The notes: a model not told the origin generated them from the sequence alone. A DNA stretch of 64,000 nucleotides from Halieaceae bacterium (GCA_026710905.1 JAPOQD010000016.1:1-64000), one strand, 5' to 3'; counted from the stretch's first letter, positions 1 through 7,836 are shown. Translations and numbers: made by a program.

Positions 1-87
1 CTCCTTACCGATAAGAACAGACAGCATGCAGGGAATTGGCCAGATTGGGGAGCGTGGGGTTAATTTTGCGCTTACACATGCTCTCCT

Positions 88-687
88 TCAATGCGCCGCG
101 GCTATCGCTTCCAAAGCAGTCTTGGCTCGACTCTTTGGTCTTTCCACGACGTCATCAAAAGCCGCAAAGGCGATTGCCTTTAGTAACTCCGTTTTGCTTC
201 CGATTTCCTCGACTTCGCCTCTGATTTGGTCAATGACCTCATCACCATCGTCAATTCGTAGCGAAAGCCTTGTATTTGCTTTGCCAGCGAAGAGTGGGTC
301 TTTGCGATATTTGCGAATGCGAGTCACCGGCGCACCATGCTCAGACCAGAGATGGATATAATAACGAAAGATTTGTTGTTCAAACCCTTCGCTTTGGTGC
401 AGTTCACTAGCCACCAGGTTCAGCATATCCTGAAAGTGTGATGGTACCCGGGCTTCAACGGGTTTACGTTGCCGCTCAAGAACCCGCTTAACACGCGGAG
501 TGGACTGTTGGGGCATCACCACAACACGATCACAGTTGTCACAGGCACCAACCATCACATCTTTTACTGTGTCGGAGCCGTCGCTTAGGGGCACGTCCCG
601 GCGCATATAGGTCGTAGTCACCCGACCTTTGCAGTTGTCGCACAGGGCTGCGCCTTTATCACCCTCACGAAAAATACGCGTCTTCAT
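88..687 (-). CDS. Zinc-finger / ribbon-helix-helix antitoxin-like protein
   Basis: This 199-residue protein has two CxxC pairs near its N-terminus (CDNC at about residues 17-20 and CDNC at about 49-52), which look like a four-cysteine zinc site as in MqsA/YgiT-type antitoxins. Residues about 137-185 run TRLSLRIDD, then a helix-rich stretch containing GSKTELLKAIAFAAF, which resembles a MetJ/Arc ribbon-helix-helix DNA-binding segment. MqsA instead has a C-terminal HTH_3 domain. The gene lies directly downstream of a small MqsR-like gene and overlaps it by 4 nt, so the two are probably co-translated. A perfect inverted repeat stands upstream of the pair. The call as an autoregulatory antitoxin is inference. 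The zinc ligands and gene order are seen directly. It could also be an unrelated zinc-binding regulator. Confidence 0.6.
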   Translation of the reverse strand: MKTRIFREGDKGAALCDNCKGRVTTTYMRRDVPLSDGSDTVKDVMVGACDNCDRVVVMPQQSTPRVKRVLERQRKPVEARVPSHFQDMLNLVASELHQSEGFEQQIFRYYIHLWSEHGAPVTRIRKYRKDPLFAGKANTRLSLRIDDGDEVIDQIRGEVEEIGSKTELLKAIAFAAFDDVVERPKSRAKTALEAIAAAH

Positions 688-1013
688 TTCAAATCCTCCG
701 GATGTACGCTGATAAATACCGAATCAGGCTCCAAAAAATACCACTTGATATACCAGTTCTGCCGCTTTACCACGTGCACCACAACGCTGCGGTCCAGGTG
801 ATGCTTGCTTTCACGGTGATCGTTTCCCAGAGCACGGCGAAGCATTTCTTCCACTTGCGAAACAGAAATCTGCCCGGTCGAGAGATGATTTTTAATATCA
901 ATGTCACCTCGATGTTCGTGCTGAATGCGCCCCTCCTTCAGACACTCGAGCACGAGTCGTTTAGCTTCATTCACGGCATAATGGTATTGTACGATACATA
1001 TCGTACAAATCAA
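684..1013 (-). CDS. Small MqsR/RelE-like putative toxin
   Basis: This is a small basic protein, 109 residues if started at the TTG at 1013. The first 13 residues would be encoded by the palindromic operator, so a GTG at 974 (about 96 residues) is a better start. That length matches MqsR, which is 98 residues. The C-terminal pattern NWYIKWYFLEPDSVFISVH resembles the final beta strands of MqsR-type ribonucleases, but I see no certain catalytic residues. It is followed by a zinc-finger protein with a 4-nt overlap, giving the toxin-first order known for mqsRA and higBA. Toxin activity is inference from order, size and operator. DUF4258-type proteins are an alternative family. Confidence 0.5.
   Translation of the reverse strand: MICTICIVQYHYAVNEAKRLVLECLKEGRIQHEHRGDIDIKNHLSTGQISVSQVEEMLRRALGNDHRESKHHLDRSVVVHVVKRQNWYIKWYFLEPDSVFISVHPEDLK
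987..1008. promoter_or_regulatory. Perfect 22-bp palindromic operator candidate
   Basis: TTGTACGATA and TATCGTACAA form perfect 10-bp arms around a 2-bp centre. The site is immediately upstream of the preferred GTG start (974) of the toxin-like gene, where a self-regulating antitoxin would be expected to bind. Confidence 0.6.
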
Positions 1014-1144
1014 ATGGGAATATTTATGTGCCGCAGATGACAGCTTGGCAGCTACGAAAACACGTCCATAATCGACAGCTCCTTTTTTGCAGGGCAGAGA
1101 TGAGCATAAATTTGGGTAGTCTTAACGTATGTGGGTACAACCTT

Positions 1145-1188
1145 GAGACATGGGTTACACCTTATACCGGAGACATGGGTAACACCTT
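1145..1188. repeat. Two 19-bp direct repeats resembling IS481-type ends
   Basis: GAGACATGGGTTACACCTT at 1145-1163 and GAGACATGGGTAACACCTT at 1170-1188 differ by one base and start 25 bp apart. Motifs of this kind are common at the ends of IS481-like elements. No transposase is present, so this looks like a solo end left by an insertion sequence. The family assignment is from memory of such motifs. The rest of 1014-1288 holds no gene I can support. Confidence 0.4.
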
Positions 1189-1288
1189 TGTGACGAAAGG
1201 GTTATCCGCCGGTTCTACCCGGTTTACGCAATTCGATAGCGGTGCAGCTGCGAGGAGAGCAGTTCGACTGTAAATTCAGTCCCGACCG

Positions 1289-1440
1289 CTAGTGATTACC
1301 ATGATGCAATATGATGTTTTCCGCCACTTCATTGCCTCTGGCAACAGCAGCTTCTTGTGAGTTGCCGATGAAATCTCCACCGAGCTGAACCGGGTCATTT
1401 TCCTTTAGCTTGCCCAGAAAATCCCTTGCTGCGTGATACC
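1289..1440 (-). pseudogene. Possible C-terminal remnant of a flavin amine-oxidase-like protein
   Basis: The minus-strand frame ending at 1289 contains VQLGGDFIGNSQEAAVARGN followed by EVAENII. This resembles the C-terminal FAD-binding motif of amine-oxidase/phytoene-dehydrogenase proteins (a GD-hydrophobic-G-x-S-x-E-A-A pattern followed by a helix). Nothing upstream in the frame continues the family. The assignment rests on one motif and is tentative. Confidence 0.3.
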
Positions 1441-1446
1441 CCGCTA

Positions 1447-1520
1447 AACACAACAGAACTTGCAAACCTGTCCGGCGTAGCTGTGGGCAGCTTGTATCAG
1501 TATTTTCCCAACATCCGGGC
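1447..1520 (+). pseudogene. TetR-family helix-turn-helix fragment
   Basis: The plus frame encodes TTELANLSGVAVGSLYQYFP then NIRA, the recognition-helix region of a TetR/AcrR regulator. Neither the preceding helix nor the effector domain is present. The fragment abuts the enoyl-CoA hydratase remnant on the other strand, so two unrelated genes have been joined by deletion. Confidence 0.6.
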
Positions 1521-1766
1521 CTACTGCCCGCCATCCTCAAGATTTTCCTCGTAGCTGTTTGTCCCCATGCGGCGCATATAATCGATATCACCGCCTGTTG
1601 AGAAGTTCTTGCCCTCGCTGGCCAGGACCACGACGCGCACGGCCGGATCAATCGCGGCATTATCCAGGGCCTCTGTCAGTCTTGGCAGCTGGTGATCGTC
1701 GAAGACATTGTGGACTTCCGGGCGGTTCATGGTGAGGCGCAGTACGCCCCTGGAAGTTTGCTCATG
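1521..1766 (-). pseudogene. N-terminal fragment of an enoyl-CoA hydratase
   Basis: The minus frame reads GVLRLTMNRPEVHNVFDD, then RVVVLASEGKNFSTGGDIDY and a conserved SYEENL segment. This is the crotonase-fold N-terminus including the first oxyanion-hole region (NFSTGGD). The protein stops after about 80 residues, where a typical member has about 260, and no downstream part is found. The annotated ATG at 1730 lies inside the conserved LTMNRP strand, so the true start was further upstream and is lost. Confidence 0.65.
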
Positions 1767-1912
1767 CTGCTATTGCGTGTTGGACATGCTCAAGATGGAA
1801 TACACCAGTGCTGGGTTTGCCAAAAGGTTACGTCAGTATGGCGTATGCTATATTAACATGTAAGCCCGTATTGGCTGCCGCAGGGGGCTGGGCAAGCAGA
1901 ATGGATCTCGTC

Positions 1913-2614
1913 TTACGCCTGTTTGACCGCCCTCACCACGGACCACCACATCATGCCGATCCAGGCGAAGAAGCACAGTGCTATGATCCAGAATCCCAGA
2001 ATGCCATCCCAGGCGAACGGGCCCGACTTGAAGAAGACAATGTAAATTCCGGGCATAAAGCCGAGAGCCATCCAGAAATTGGCGAAGCCAACCCAGCGTG
2101 GAAAGATTGGTGTCTCACTCTTGTCTGTGAGAATGCAGGTTCCAATTACCACATTCTGCAATACGCCGGGTGGGTAAAAGCCGACGAACGTCAGCCAGAT
2201 GAAATCGTTGGCGAGTTGTACTGCTGAGGGCTCGATGTTGGGCCTGAAACATATAGCGAGCACCAGCCATACCTCCAACAGAATGATTACTGCCGTGCCC
2301 CCGGCGCAGGCAACCTGTATTCGAGTGAGGGGGTAGTGCGTGCCTTCTATGCGTCGCATATGCGTGGCGATGGCCCCGGCGAATACCCACCAGAGCGGTG
2401 CCGCAAAGCCGACAATGCTTACGCCTATAAGAATTCGGATACGATCCTGCTGGAACATATTACTAATGGCCTCGGAGTCCAGCTCGGGATCTACTACTGG
2501 GAGCCAGCCAGCTATGACGAACCATCCGGCCGTCAGTAGCGCTGCGAATAGGAGGATGCTATGAGCGCACGCCAGTTCTACCGACTTATTCATTTCTGAT
2601 GGGCTAGTGTGCAT
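1913..2614 (-). CDS. Integral membrane protein of unknown function
   Basis: This 233-residue protein has about six hydrophobic helices: LLFAALLTAGWFVIAGWL near residue 20, then segments near 60-80, 105-122, 140-160, 175-195 and 205-225. Aromatic-rich loops separate them. I do not recognise the family; DUF4386-like proteins are a loose comparison. The start is supported by CGGAGG about 5 nt upstream of the ATG. It stands alone on the minus strand beside degraded genes. Its codon pattern looks intact, so it is probably functional. Confidence 0.7.
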   Translation of the reverse strand: MHTSPSEMNKSVELACAHSILLFAALLTAGWFVIAGWLPVVDPELDSEAISNMFQQDRIRILIGVSIVGFAAPLWWVFAGAIATHMRRIEGTHYPLTRIQVACAGGTAVIILLEVWLVLAICFRPNIEPSAVQLANDFIWLTFVGFYPPGVLQNVVIGTCILTDKSETPIFPRWVGFANFWMALGFMPGIYIVFFKSGPFAWDGILGFWIIALCFFAWIGMMWWSVVRAVKQA

Positions 2615-2690
2615 GGTGGCCTCCGGTTAAAACGTTATTTGCTTGTATGTAGACTGTGCCATTAAAAATATAGCAAAAGATATAATGTCT

Positions 2691-2719
2691 AAGGTGTGCC
2701 CCATAGTCAAGACACCAAT
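2691..2719. repeat. IS-end-like repeat, copy 1
   Basis: This site carries AAGGTG, then CCCCATAGTCAAGACACCAA. The same sequence, with two differing bases, recurs in direct orientation at 5344-5372. It resembles the outer ends of IS3-family elements, but no transposase lies nearby. The surrounding gap 2615-2983 is otherwise AT-rich and shows no gene. Confidence 0.5.
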
Positions 2720-2983
2720 TGTAGCCACAAAAATATAAGGGTCGTCAGGGTGGGCATACGCGACAAACCCTAATACAACTGCTGTCTGCCGGGACAATCG
2801 GATATTTACTCGCAGGGAGCCCTTGCATCACAAATTAGCGCAACTGTCCAGGAGTATAACTATTGCCATTTTACTATCGCCTTGGCCCATGCATTACTAC
2901 GTTGATTCCACACTTGCATAATATGTTCGCAAGCGTGTATTTATTACACTATGTAAATTTGTGATATGGCCAAGGAGCAAGAC

Positions 2984-3775
2984 ATGATTCCAGTTCAAAG
3001 TATCGCCGTCGACTCACTCGTTCCCGAGCCCAATCAATTCATTGCAGAAGTTGCCAGTTTGTTGGTGGCGGTTACTTCCGTAATTGCAGTACTGCGGTAT
3101 TGTGGAAAAAATCAAATATGGTGGCCGCTCTGGATCATAGCCAGCGGTACCCTGGTGTTCCTGCACGAGCCACTCTACGATCACTTGATGGGGTTGTGGT
3201 TCCTCGTGGAAGGACAGAGGAACGCCGTTACTACCTACGGAATACACGTACCAATCTGGCTACCAATCATCTATGTCGCATACTATGGTTGCACGCCGAT
3301 CTGGTACTGGAATAAATTCCAGCAGGGTATGAGCATGTCCACAGTGTTCGTCTATTTTACAATTTCGGTCGTACTCGCCGGTCTTGCCGAACTCTTCTAT
3401 ATCAATCTTGTGGGGCTCTATAACTACCAGGATCACCAGCCGCTCATGGTCTGGAATTATCCGGTCTTTGTGGCGATCGTCAATGGTGTGCCACCGTTCC
3501 TGGCCGCTATCATCCTGCATCGATTGGTACCTATTCTTAAAGGGTGGGAGCATATTCTGTTACTGGGTGTATTGCCTTTTGCCTTTGCGTCAAACACTTT
3601 CGGCACGGGTATACTGTATCTTGCTGCAAGGCATTTGAGTGAGACTCCGCCGATGTGGGTTCTCTCTTTACTGGCCTTGCAATTTGCGGCCGGGACTTAC
3701 GCAACGATATGGATTGCTGCCAGATTGGCGGGTATTGATCGCACAGGCGAGGCCAGAAACCCTCAAGCTGCATAG
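2984..3775 (+). CDS. Polytopic membrane protein, seven predicted helices
   Basis: The start at 2984 is chosen over an in-frame ATG at 2966 because AAGGAG lies 6 nt before it. The 263-residue product has about seven hydrophobic segments with conserved-looking Trp, Tyr and His residues in the loops (for example FLHEPLYDHLMGLWF). The helix count and polar intramembrane residues suggest a membrane enzyme or a small-ligand carrier. I cannot name the family. It is followed on the same strand by a truncated DapB-like gene. Both lie between the two IS-end-like repeats. Confidence 0.7.
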   Translation: MIPVQSIAVDSLVPEPNQFIAEVASLLVAVTSVIAVLRYCGKNQIWWPLWIIASGTLVFLHEPLYDHLMGLWFLVEGQRNAVTTYGIHVPIWLPIIYVAYYGCTPIWYWNKFQQGMSMSTVFVYFTISVVLAGLAELFYINLVGLYNYQDHQPLMVWNYPVFVAIVNGVPPFLAAIILHRLVPILKGWEHILLLGVLPFAFASNTFGTGILYLAARHLSETPPMWVLSLLALQFAAGTYATIWIAARLAGIDRTGEARNPQAA

Positions 3776-3823
3776 ATTTTACAGTGGGAGATCAGTGATC
3801 CACTGCAATGGAGGTAGGCGAAA

Positions 3824-4081
3824 ATGGTGACGAAGTCTACTTTCTCCCCCAGAATTGCCATTTATGGGAGCGGATTTGTCGGTAGTTGTTTAACTCGCCT
3901 TGTTGTCGACAAGGGGTGGAAAATTGTCTCTGCCTATAACAGAGCGGGTAGTAAAATCGGACAGGATTCAGGTCAGTTGGCCGGACTTGATCGAAACCTC
4001 GATATCCCTATTCAGGATCGCAATAGCTCTTTATCGTTTAACAAAATCGAAAATTCCTTAACGGAGTCTGACGCATTGTAA
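3824..4081 (+). pseudogene. Truncated N-terminal paralog of the DapB-like oxidoreductase
   Basis: The first 65 or so of 85 residues align with the N-terminus of the convergent minus-strand gene at 4113-5138. Shared features are FSP at the start, the Rossmann motif GxGFVG, LTRL, KGW, AYNRAG, GQD and a DR/DC turn. After about residue 70 the similarity ends and the frame soon closes. Only the nucleotide-binding half-motif is retained, so it cannot be an active enzyme. It converges with its intact relative across a 31-bp gap. Confidence 0.75.
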
Positions 4082-4112
4082 AACTCTTCAGTCGGCCCCG
4101 GCGATGAGACGG

Positions 4113-5138
4113 CTAAAGTAATACACTTGGTTTTTCTGGACCAAGATTCATCAATTCCACAATACCGGGTTCTGCCGCAATCACATGTGGTATTCTGTTG
4201 AACAGACTGGAGGCCGAAGCGACACCGGAATCTTCACGTTTTACGGTTATTTCCATGCCAGGTAGTCCATTAACTCTCCAATGCATCAATTCTTCTTCAT
4301 CTTCCCTGAATACACGCCATTCAACGCAGCTTGATGCCTTGACACCTTCTTGTGTGAATACATCAATCAATACCCTGAGGCCGACCGACACGCCTGCCAC
4401 CAGTTCTTTGTCAAGTTCTGGACAATAGACGGGTTCGTCCCACAAGACGGGCTCTTGCCGTGTATCTACGTCCGTAACTGTGTAACCGTATTGTTGTAAT
4501 ACCGCGACCGAGGGTATTTGCAAGGTCTGGGAAAACGGTAGCGCCTTCCGTCCGAGTTTTTCGTCGAATTCTTCAACGGTCATACCTGCCCCCACCAAGG
4601 TTACAAACTGTGACCCCTGACGACCGATTTCCGTAGCGCTGTTATGCTCGATGGAATCGATCCTGACACAGGGTCCGGCACAGATGATGCCAGACCAAAT
4701 TCGTGTCATGTCCCAGATACCGCTGCCAGTAAAAGTGACCTCATTCTTTTTGGCCAAGGCCTCTATTTTTTTAGCGACTTCCCGGTTCATCCATCGCGGA
4801 TGATATGACTCCCCGCCATGGCACAATACATTGATACCCCTGCCCAGGAAGCGCTGATAAGCTGGAAAATTCTGCTCCAGAAAATCTGTAGAGGCGATCA
4901 ACGCTACGTCAGCATCAAGACTTGAGTAATCGGCTGTATCACAATCCTGAACAGTTACGCCGAGGTCCTTGTCGAGACTGGCCAATCTACCAAGATCCTG
5001 ACCGACTTTTTCACCTGCCCTGTTGTAGGCTGCAACAATGTCCCAGCCTTTCGCATGAGCGAGTCTTGTTAGCTCCTGGCCCACGAAACCGATCCCGTAG
5101 ATTACCAGTTTTGGTGAGAACTCTTGACGCATATTCAT
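4113..5138 (-). CDS. DapB-like NAD(P)H-dependent oxidoreductase
   Basis: This 341-residue protein has an N-terminal Rossmann fold (VIYGIGFVGQELTRLAHAKG) and a dihydrodipicolinate-reductase-like layout. It resembles the 2,4-diaminopentanoate dehydrogenase group more than true DapB, which is about 270 residues. Motifs include ALIASTDFLEQN after the first domain and a GSGIWDMTR segment. GGAGG stands about 10 nt upstream of the ATG. A second member of the family is at 15548-16612. The substrate is unknown. Relatives recur in gene clusters for cyclic compound degradation, and a ketone or imine reductase role is plausible but unproven. Confidence 0.75.
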   Translation of the reverse strand: MNMRQEFSPKLVIYGIGFVGQELTRLAHAKGWDIVAAYNRAGEKVGQDLGRLASLDKDLGVTVQDCDTADYSSLDADVALIASTDFLEQNFPAYQRFLGRGINVLCHGGESYHPRWMNREVAKKIEALAKKNEVTFTGSGIWDMTRIWSGIICAGPCVRIDSIEHNSATEIGRQGSQFVTLVGAGMTVEEFDEKLGRKALPFSQTLQIPSVAVLQQYGYTVTDVDTRQEPVLWDEPVYCPELDKELVAGVSVGLRVLIDVFTQEGVKASSCVEWRVFREDEEELMHWRVNGLPGMEITVKREDSGVASASSLFNRIPHVIAAEPGIVELMNLGPEKPSVLL

Positions 5139-5343
5139 TGTTCCACTACCTCCTCAAGAGGAAAAAAGGGTAAGACATCCTGACGCCAGTCATGGTTCTC
5201 GCTATGTTAAGCGGGGCGACGCTTCTAACCGGTTATCGGCTGCCGTGTTCCTCAATTCCAGTCACTGTTTACAGCCGATAATAAGCAGAAGTGTATTACA
5301 CATAAAACAAATAGACAGACTATCTATCATAGTATAGACATGT

Positions 5344-5372
5344 AAGGTGGACCCCATAGTCAAGACACCAAT
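5344..5372. repeat. IS-end-like repeat, copy 2
   Basis: This is a direct copy of the 2691-2719 sequence (27 of 29 bases). It lies upstream of the DapB-like gene and next to the broken MaoC gene, so it may mark the deletion or insertion boundary that truncated that gene. The gap 5139-5400 shows no other gene. Confidence 0.5.
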
Positions 5373-5400
5373 CCCCCTATTTTAGATATAAGCCTCACCG

Positions 5401-5569
5401 AGTGGCTGGGGAAGGCCTAGAGCCCGTCCTCGTAGACGAATTGCAGTTAATCAGGGTCCACCGGATCCATCCCCAGGGCAATGCCCAGGGAGTAGAGTAT
5501 GCAGTCCTTTTCACTGATGCTGTGTTCGATCGGGTCCGGTTGGAAGTTCAGTACTTTATCGAGAATCAT
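5401..5569 (-). pseudogene. N-terminal remnant of a MaoC / hydratase-2 gene
   Basis: The ATG at 5569 overlaps the stop codon of the SDR gene (TGATG), so the two were translationally coupled. The frame reads LNFQPDPIEHSISEKDCILY and continues to a TAA after 40 residues. Past the stop the family sequence resumes as LQFVYEDGL before a second stop. This is the N-terminal hotdog of the enoyl-CoA hydratase 2 domain found with SDRs of the peroxisomal multifunctional-enzyme type. Two stops and the loss of the rest make it a pseudogene. Confidence 0.75.
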
Positions 5570-6480
5570 CAGACCGGATCCCAGGTGAATACGTTTATGG
5601 AGCGATCCAGAGGGACCATGCTGCCCTTGAAGCCGGGCAGTACCCGGTCGATCACTGCCTCGGTAGTGATGCCACCCTCGTCACCGATATGCATGGTGCG
5701 GATGGGCCGTGGCTGGCTGAACAGGTAGACCTCGTTGGCGCGGGCGCCGAAGATCTGCCCGGTCACATCGGCAGAAGCATCGGAGAGCAGGGCGCAGACC
5801 AGGGGGGCGATGTTTTCCGGCTTCATGCGCTCAATCACGCGCCAGCGTTCCAGGTCTTCCTCGGTTTCTTTCGGTATACCGGCCATCACCATGGGGGTGT
5901 TGGCAAAGGGTGCGACGCAGTTGGAGCGCACATTGAAGCGGCTCATGTCCAGGGCAATGGACTTGGACAAACCCACGAGGCTCATCTTGCCGGCCGAGTA
6001 GTTGGCCTGGCCGAAATTGCCAATCAGGCCCGACGTAGAAGTCATGTGAACCATGGACCCACTTGCCTGCTCCTTGAACAGTTGGGCCACCGCGCGGGCG
6101 GAATTGAAACTGCCCTTGAGGTTAACCAGCAGGGACTGGTCCCATTCCTCCTCCGACATCTTGTGGAATATCTTATCCCGCAGGATACCGGCATTGTTGA
6201 CCAGGCCGTCGACCCTGCCCCACTGGTCCACTGCGGTTTTGACCATTTTTTCCACACTGGCGCGGTCGGCAATGTTGTGTTGGGAGGTGAGTGCCTCGCC
6301 GCCGGCTGAGCGAATACCCTCGGCCACAATTTCGGCAGTGGCATTGCCGTCTTCGTCCTTGCCCACATCGTTGACCACCACGCGGGCGCCCTGGCGAGCG
6401 GCTTCTTCTACCAGGCACTGCCCGATGCCGCGACCTGAGCCGGTGACGATGACTACTTTGCCTTCCAGTACATTTGACAT
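5569..6480 (-). CDS. SDR-family 3-hydroxyacyl-CoA / 17-beta-HSD4-type dehydrogenase
   Basis: This 303-residue classical SDR has the cofactor motif TGSGRGIG near residue 14 and an acidic insert (NDVGKDEDGNATAE) typical of the multifunctional-enzyme type-2 dehydrogenase. NNAGIL is near residue 95, the catalytic Ser-Tyr-Lys is in TSTSGLIGNFGQANYSAGK, and a C-terminal extension of about 50 residues follows. AAGGAG precedes the ATG. Members of this group oxidise (3R)-hydroxyacyl-CoA or steroid-type alcohols in beta-oxidation. The coupled downstream hydratase is broken, so the hydration step of this pair is no longer encoded here. Confidence 0.85.
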   Translation of the reverse strand: MSNVLEGKVVIVTGSGRGIGQCLVEEAARQGARVVVNDVGKDEDGNATAEIVAEGIRSAGGEALTSQHNIADRASVEKMVKTAVDQWGRVDGLVNNAGILRDKIFHKMSEEEWDQSLLVNLKGSFNSARAVAQLFKEQASGSMVHMTSTSGLIGNFGQANYSAGKMSLVGLSKSIALDMSRFNVRSNCVAPFANTPMVMAGIPKETEEDLERWRVIERMKPENIAPLVCALLSDASADVTGQIFGARANEVYLFSQPRPIRTMHIGDEGGITTEAVIDRVLPGFKGSMVPLDRSINVFTWDPV

Positions 6481-6498
6481 GTTTTTACTCCTTGATTC

Positions 6499-6981
6499 TC
6501 AATAGATCGTGTTCTGAATAATGCCCGCTTCCTCATAGGCCCTGGCCGCCGCGAAGCGGGTATCGCGCACATAGCTGCCGTCCCAGTCGGCGGTGGCGGA
6601 TTCGCAACCGGCACTGAGCGACAGCTGCAGGGCCTTGATGGTGACGATATCGGTCTTGCCCAGGCTGCGGGCAATCTCCGGTGTTGTAACAATGGCCCAG
6701 GCTGCGCCGTCACTGACGCCACAGTAATCGAACAGGCCCAGGGGCTCGGCGATAATCGTCGCGTTCAAAATGGTGTCCATGCCCACCGGCTTGCGCCGGT
6801 GAGCTTTGGGGTTCCTGGCGCCATTCTGGTGGCTTTTCCAGGAAACACGGGCCAGGGCGCGCAGTGCAGGCATGGACCAGGAATGCGCCTGGGCCATTGA
6901 TTTACGGCACATACGCAGGGCGGGTATATAGGCGCCGCAGGCGTTGATTCCCCGGTTTTTCATAGTTCGCGCACTGTTCAA
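6499..6981 (-). pseudogene. Chimeric remnant: HMG-CoA-synthase-like start joined to thiolase middle
   Basis: The first 40 residues (MKNRGINACGAYIPALRM and an AHSW motif) match the N-terminus of HMG-CoA-synthase-like lipid-metabolism proteins. From about residue 42 the sequence becomes the central part of an SCP2-type thiolase: ALARVSWKSHQNGA, then LFDYCGVSDGAAWAIV. The thiolase catalytic Cys region and the C-terminal HDCF-type motif are missing, and the frame ends shortly before the SDR. The chimera is best explained by a deletion joining two neighbouring genes while keeping the frame. It is unlikely to be active. Confidence 0.65.
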
Positions 6982-7283
6982 CCATTTTTGTAGTAAGCAA
7001 GCGTATCATGGTTGTTGCAACTATATCCAGAGATATTATTATGGTGAATAATTTTTTAAGTAGGGGTCAAATCACCGGAAAAAAAAGTAAGCTTACATAT
7101 CATAAATTTCTATTCTCATTTAGCTCCTCGCGCCATAACCTGAAGACATCGTTTGATTTTGACTCCGTACATTGCAACAGAGAAAATGCTGGCAATTTTT
7201 AGTTGAGATGCGTCTCGAGGCCTGGGCCAGTTTGCCTGTGCCGGCATGAGTGAGTCGCTAGTAATCAACCAGGGAGGAAAGCG
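6982..7283. other. Intergenic region without a supported gene
   Basis: This 302-bp divergent gap is AT-rich around 7010-7190. It presumably carries the promoter of the SnoaL-like gene and lies upstream of the thiolase remnant. No coding or repeat signal was recognised. Confidence 0.5.
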
Positions 7284-7766
7284 GTGCAGGAACAGTCGGC
7301 CAACACATGTCTGCCGGATCACCTGGCGGCCATCGAGGCGATCCGGCAGGCCAAGGCACGTTACTTTCGCGGCGTCGACACCAATAATGCCGACCTGGTG
7401 CGATCCGTTCTGGCTGAGGACTGCGAGCTCGACTACAGAGACTGCTTCGTCGATCCGGCAAGCGGGACAGACTACTTTCCGGAGATGAGCATTGTCGTGC
7501 GTACACGCAGCGGTTGGCCCAATCTCGGCCTGCGGTCGAGGGGTATTGTCTCCGTTCACCAGGGCCATCACGCCGACATCGAAGTTACCGACGACACTAC
7601 GGCGACGGTTGTCTGGGCGATGACCGACCGCATTTTCATGCCTGCTGGGGCGCCGTACCGATTAATCATCGGTTATGGCCACTACCATGAGACTTATGAG
7701 AAAGTCAGAGGCGCGTGGTACATCAAGACCCTGCGCATCAGCCGGCTCCGGGTAGAAGCGCGCTGA
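7284..7766 (+). CDS. SnoaL-like (NTF2 superfamily) protein
   Basis: The GTG start is supported by AGGGAGG 6 nt upstream. The 160-residue product has the alpha-beta cone pattern of SnoaL_4 proteins: an N-terminal helix IEAIRQAKARYFRGVDTNN, then LAEDCELDYRDC, a central HHADIEVTDD strand pair and a final YGHYHETYEKVRGAWYI strand. Members act as small hydratases, isomerases or unassigned accessory proteins in degradation of cyclic compounds. A second SnoaL-like protein is at 59920-60414. The specific reaction is unknown. Confidence 0.7.
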   Translation: MQEQSANTCLPDHLAAIEAIRQAKARYFRGVDTNNADLVRSVLAEDCELDYRDCFVDPASGTDYFPEMSIVVRTRSGWPNLGLRSRGIVSVHQGHHADIEVTDDTTATVVWAMTDRIFMPAGAPYRLIIGYGHYHETYEKVRGAWYIKTLRISRLRVEAR

Positions 7767-7836
7767 AATCTGGCACCGTGCTCCTGATAAATTATACTTG
7801 AACCAAGCCGCCAGGCAGTGGCTACAGGGGAACGCC

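Noticed and set aside
1028-1273. An 81-residue plus-strand frame
   Set aside because: It crosses IS-end-like repeats and has neither a ribosome site nor any recognisable domain.
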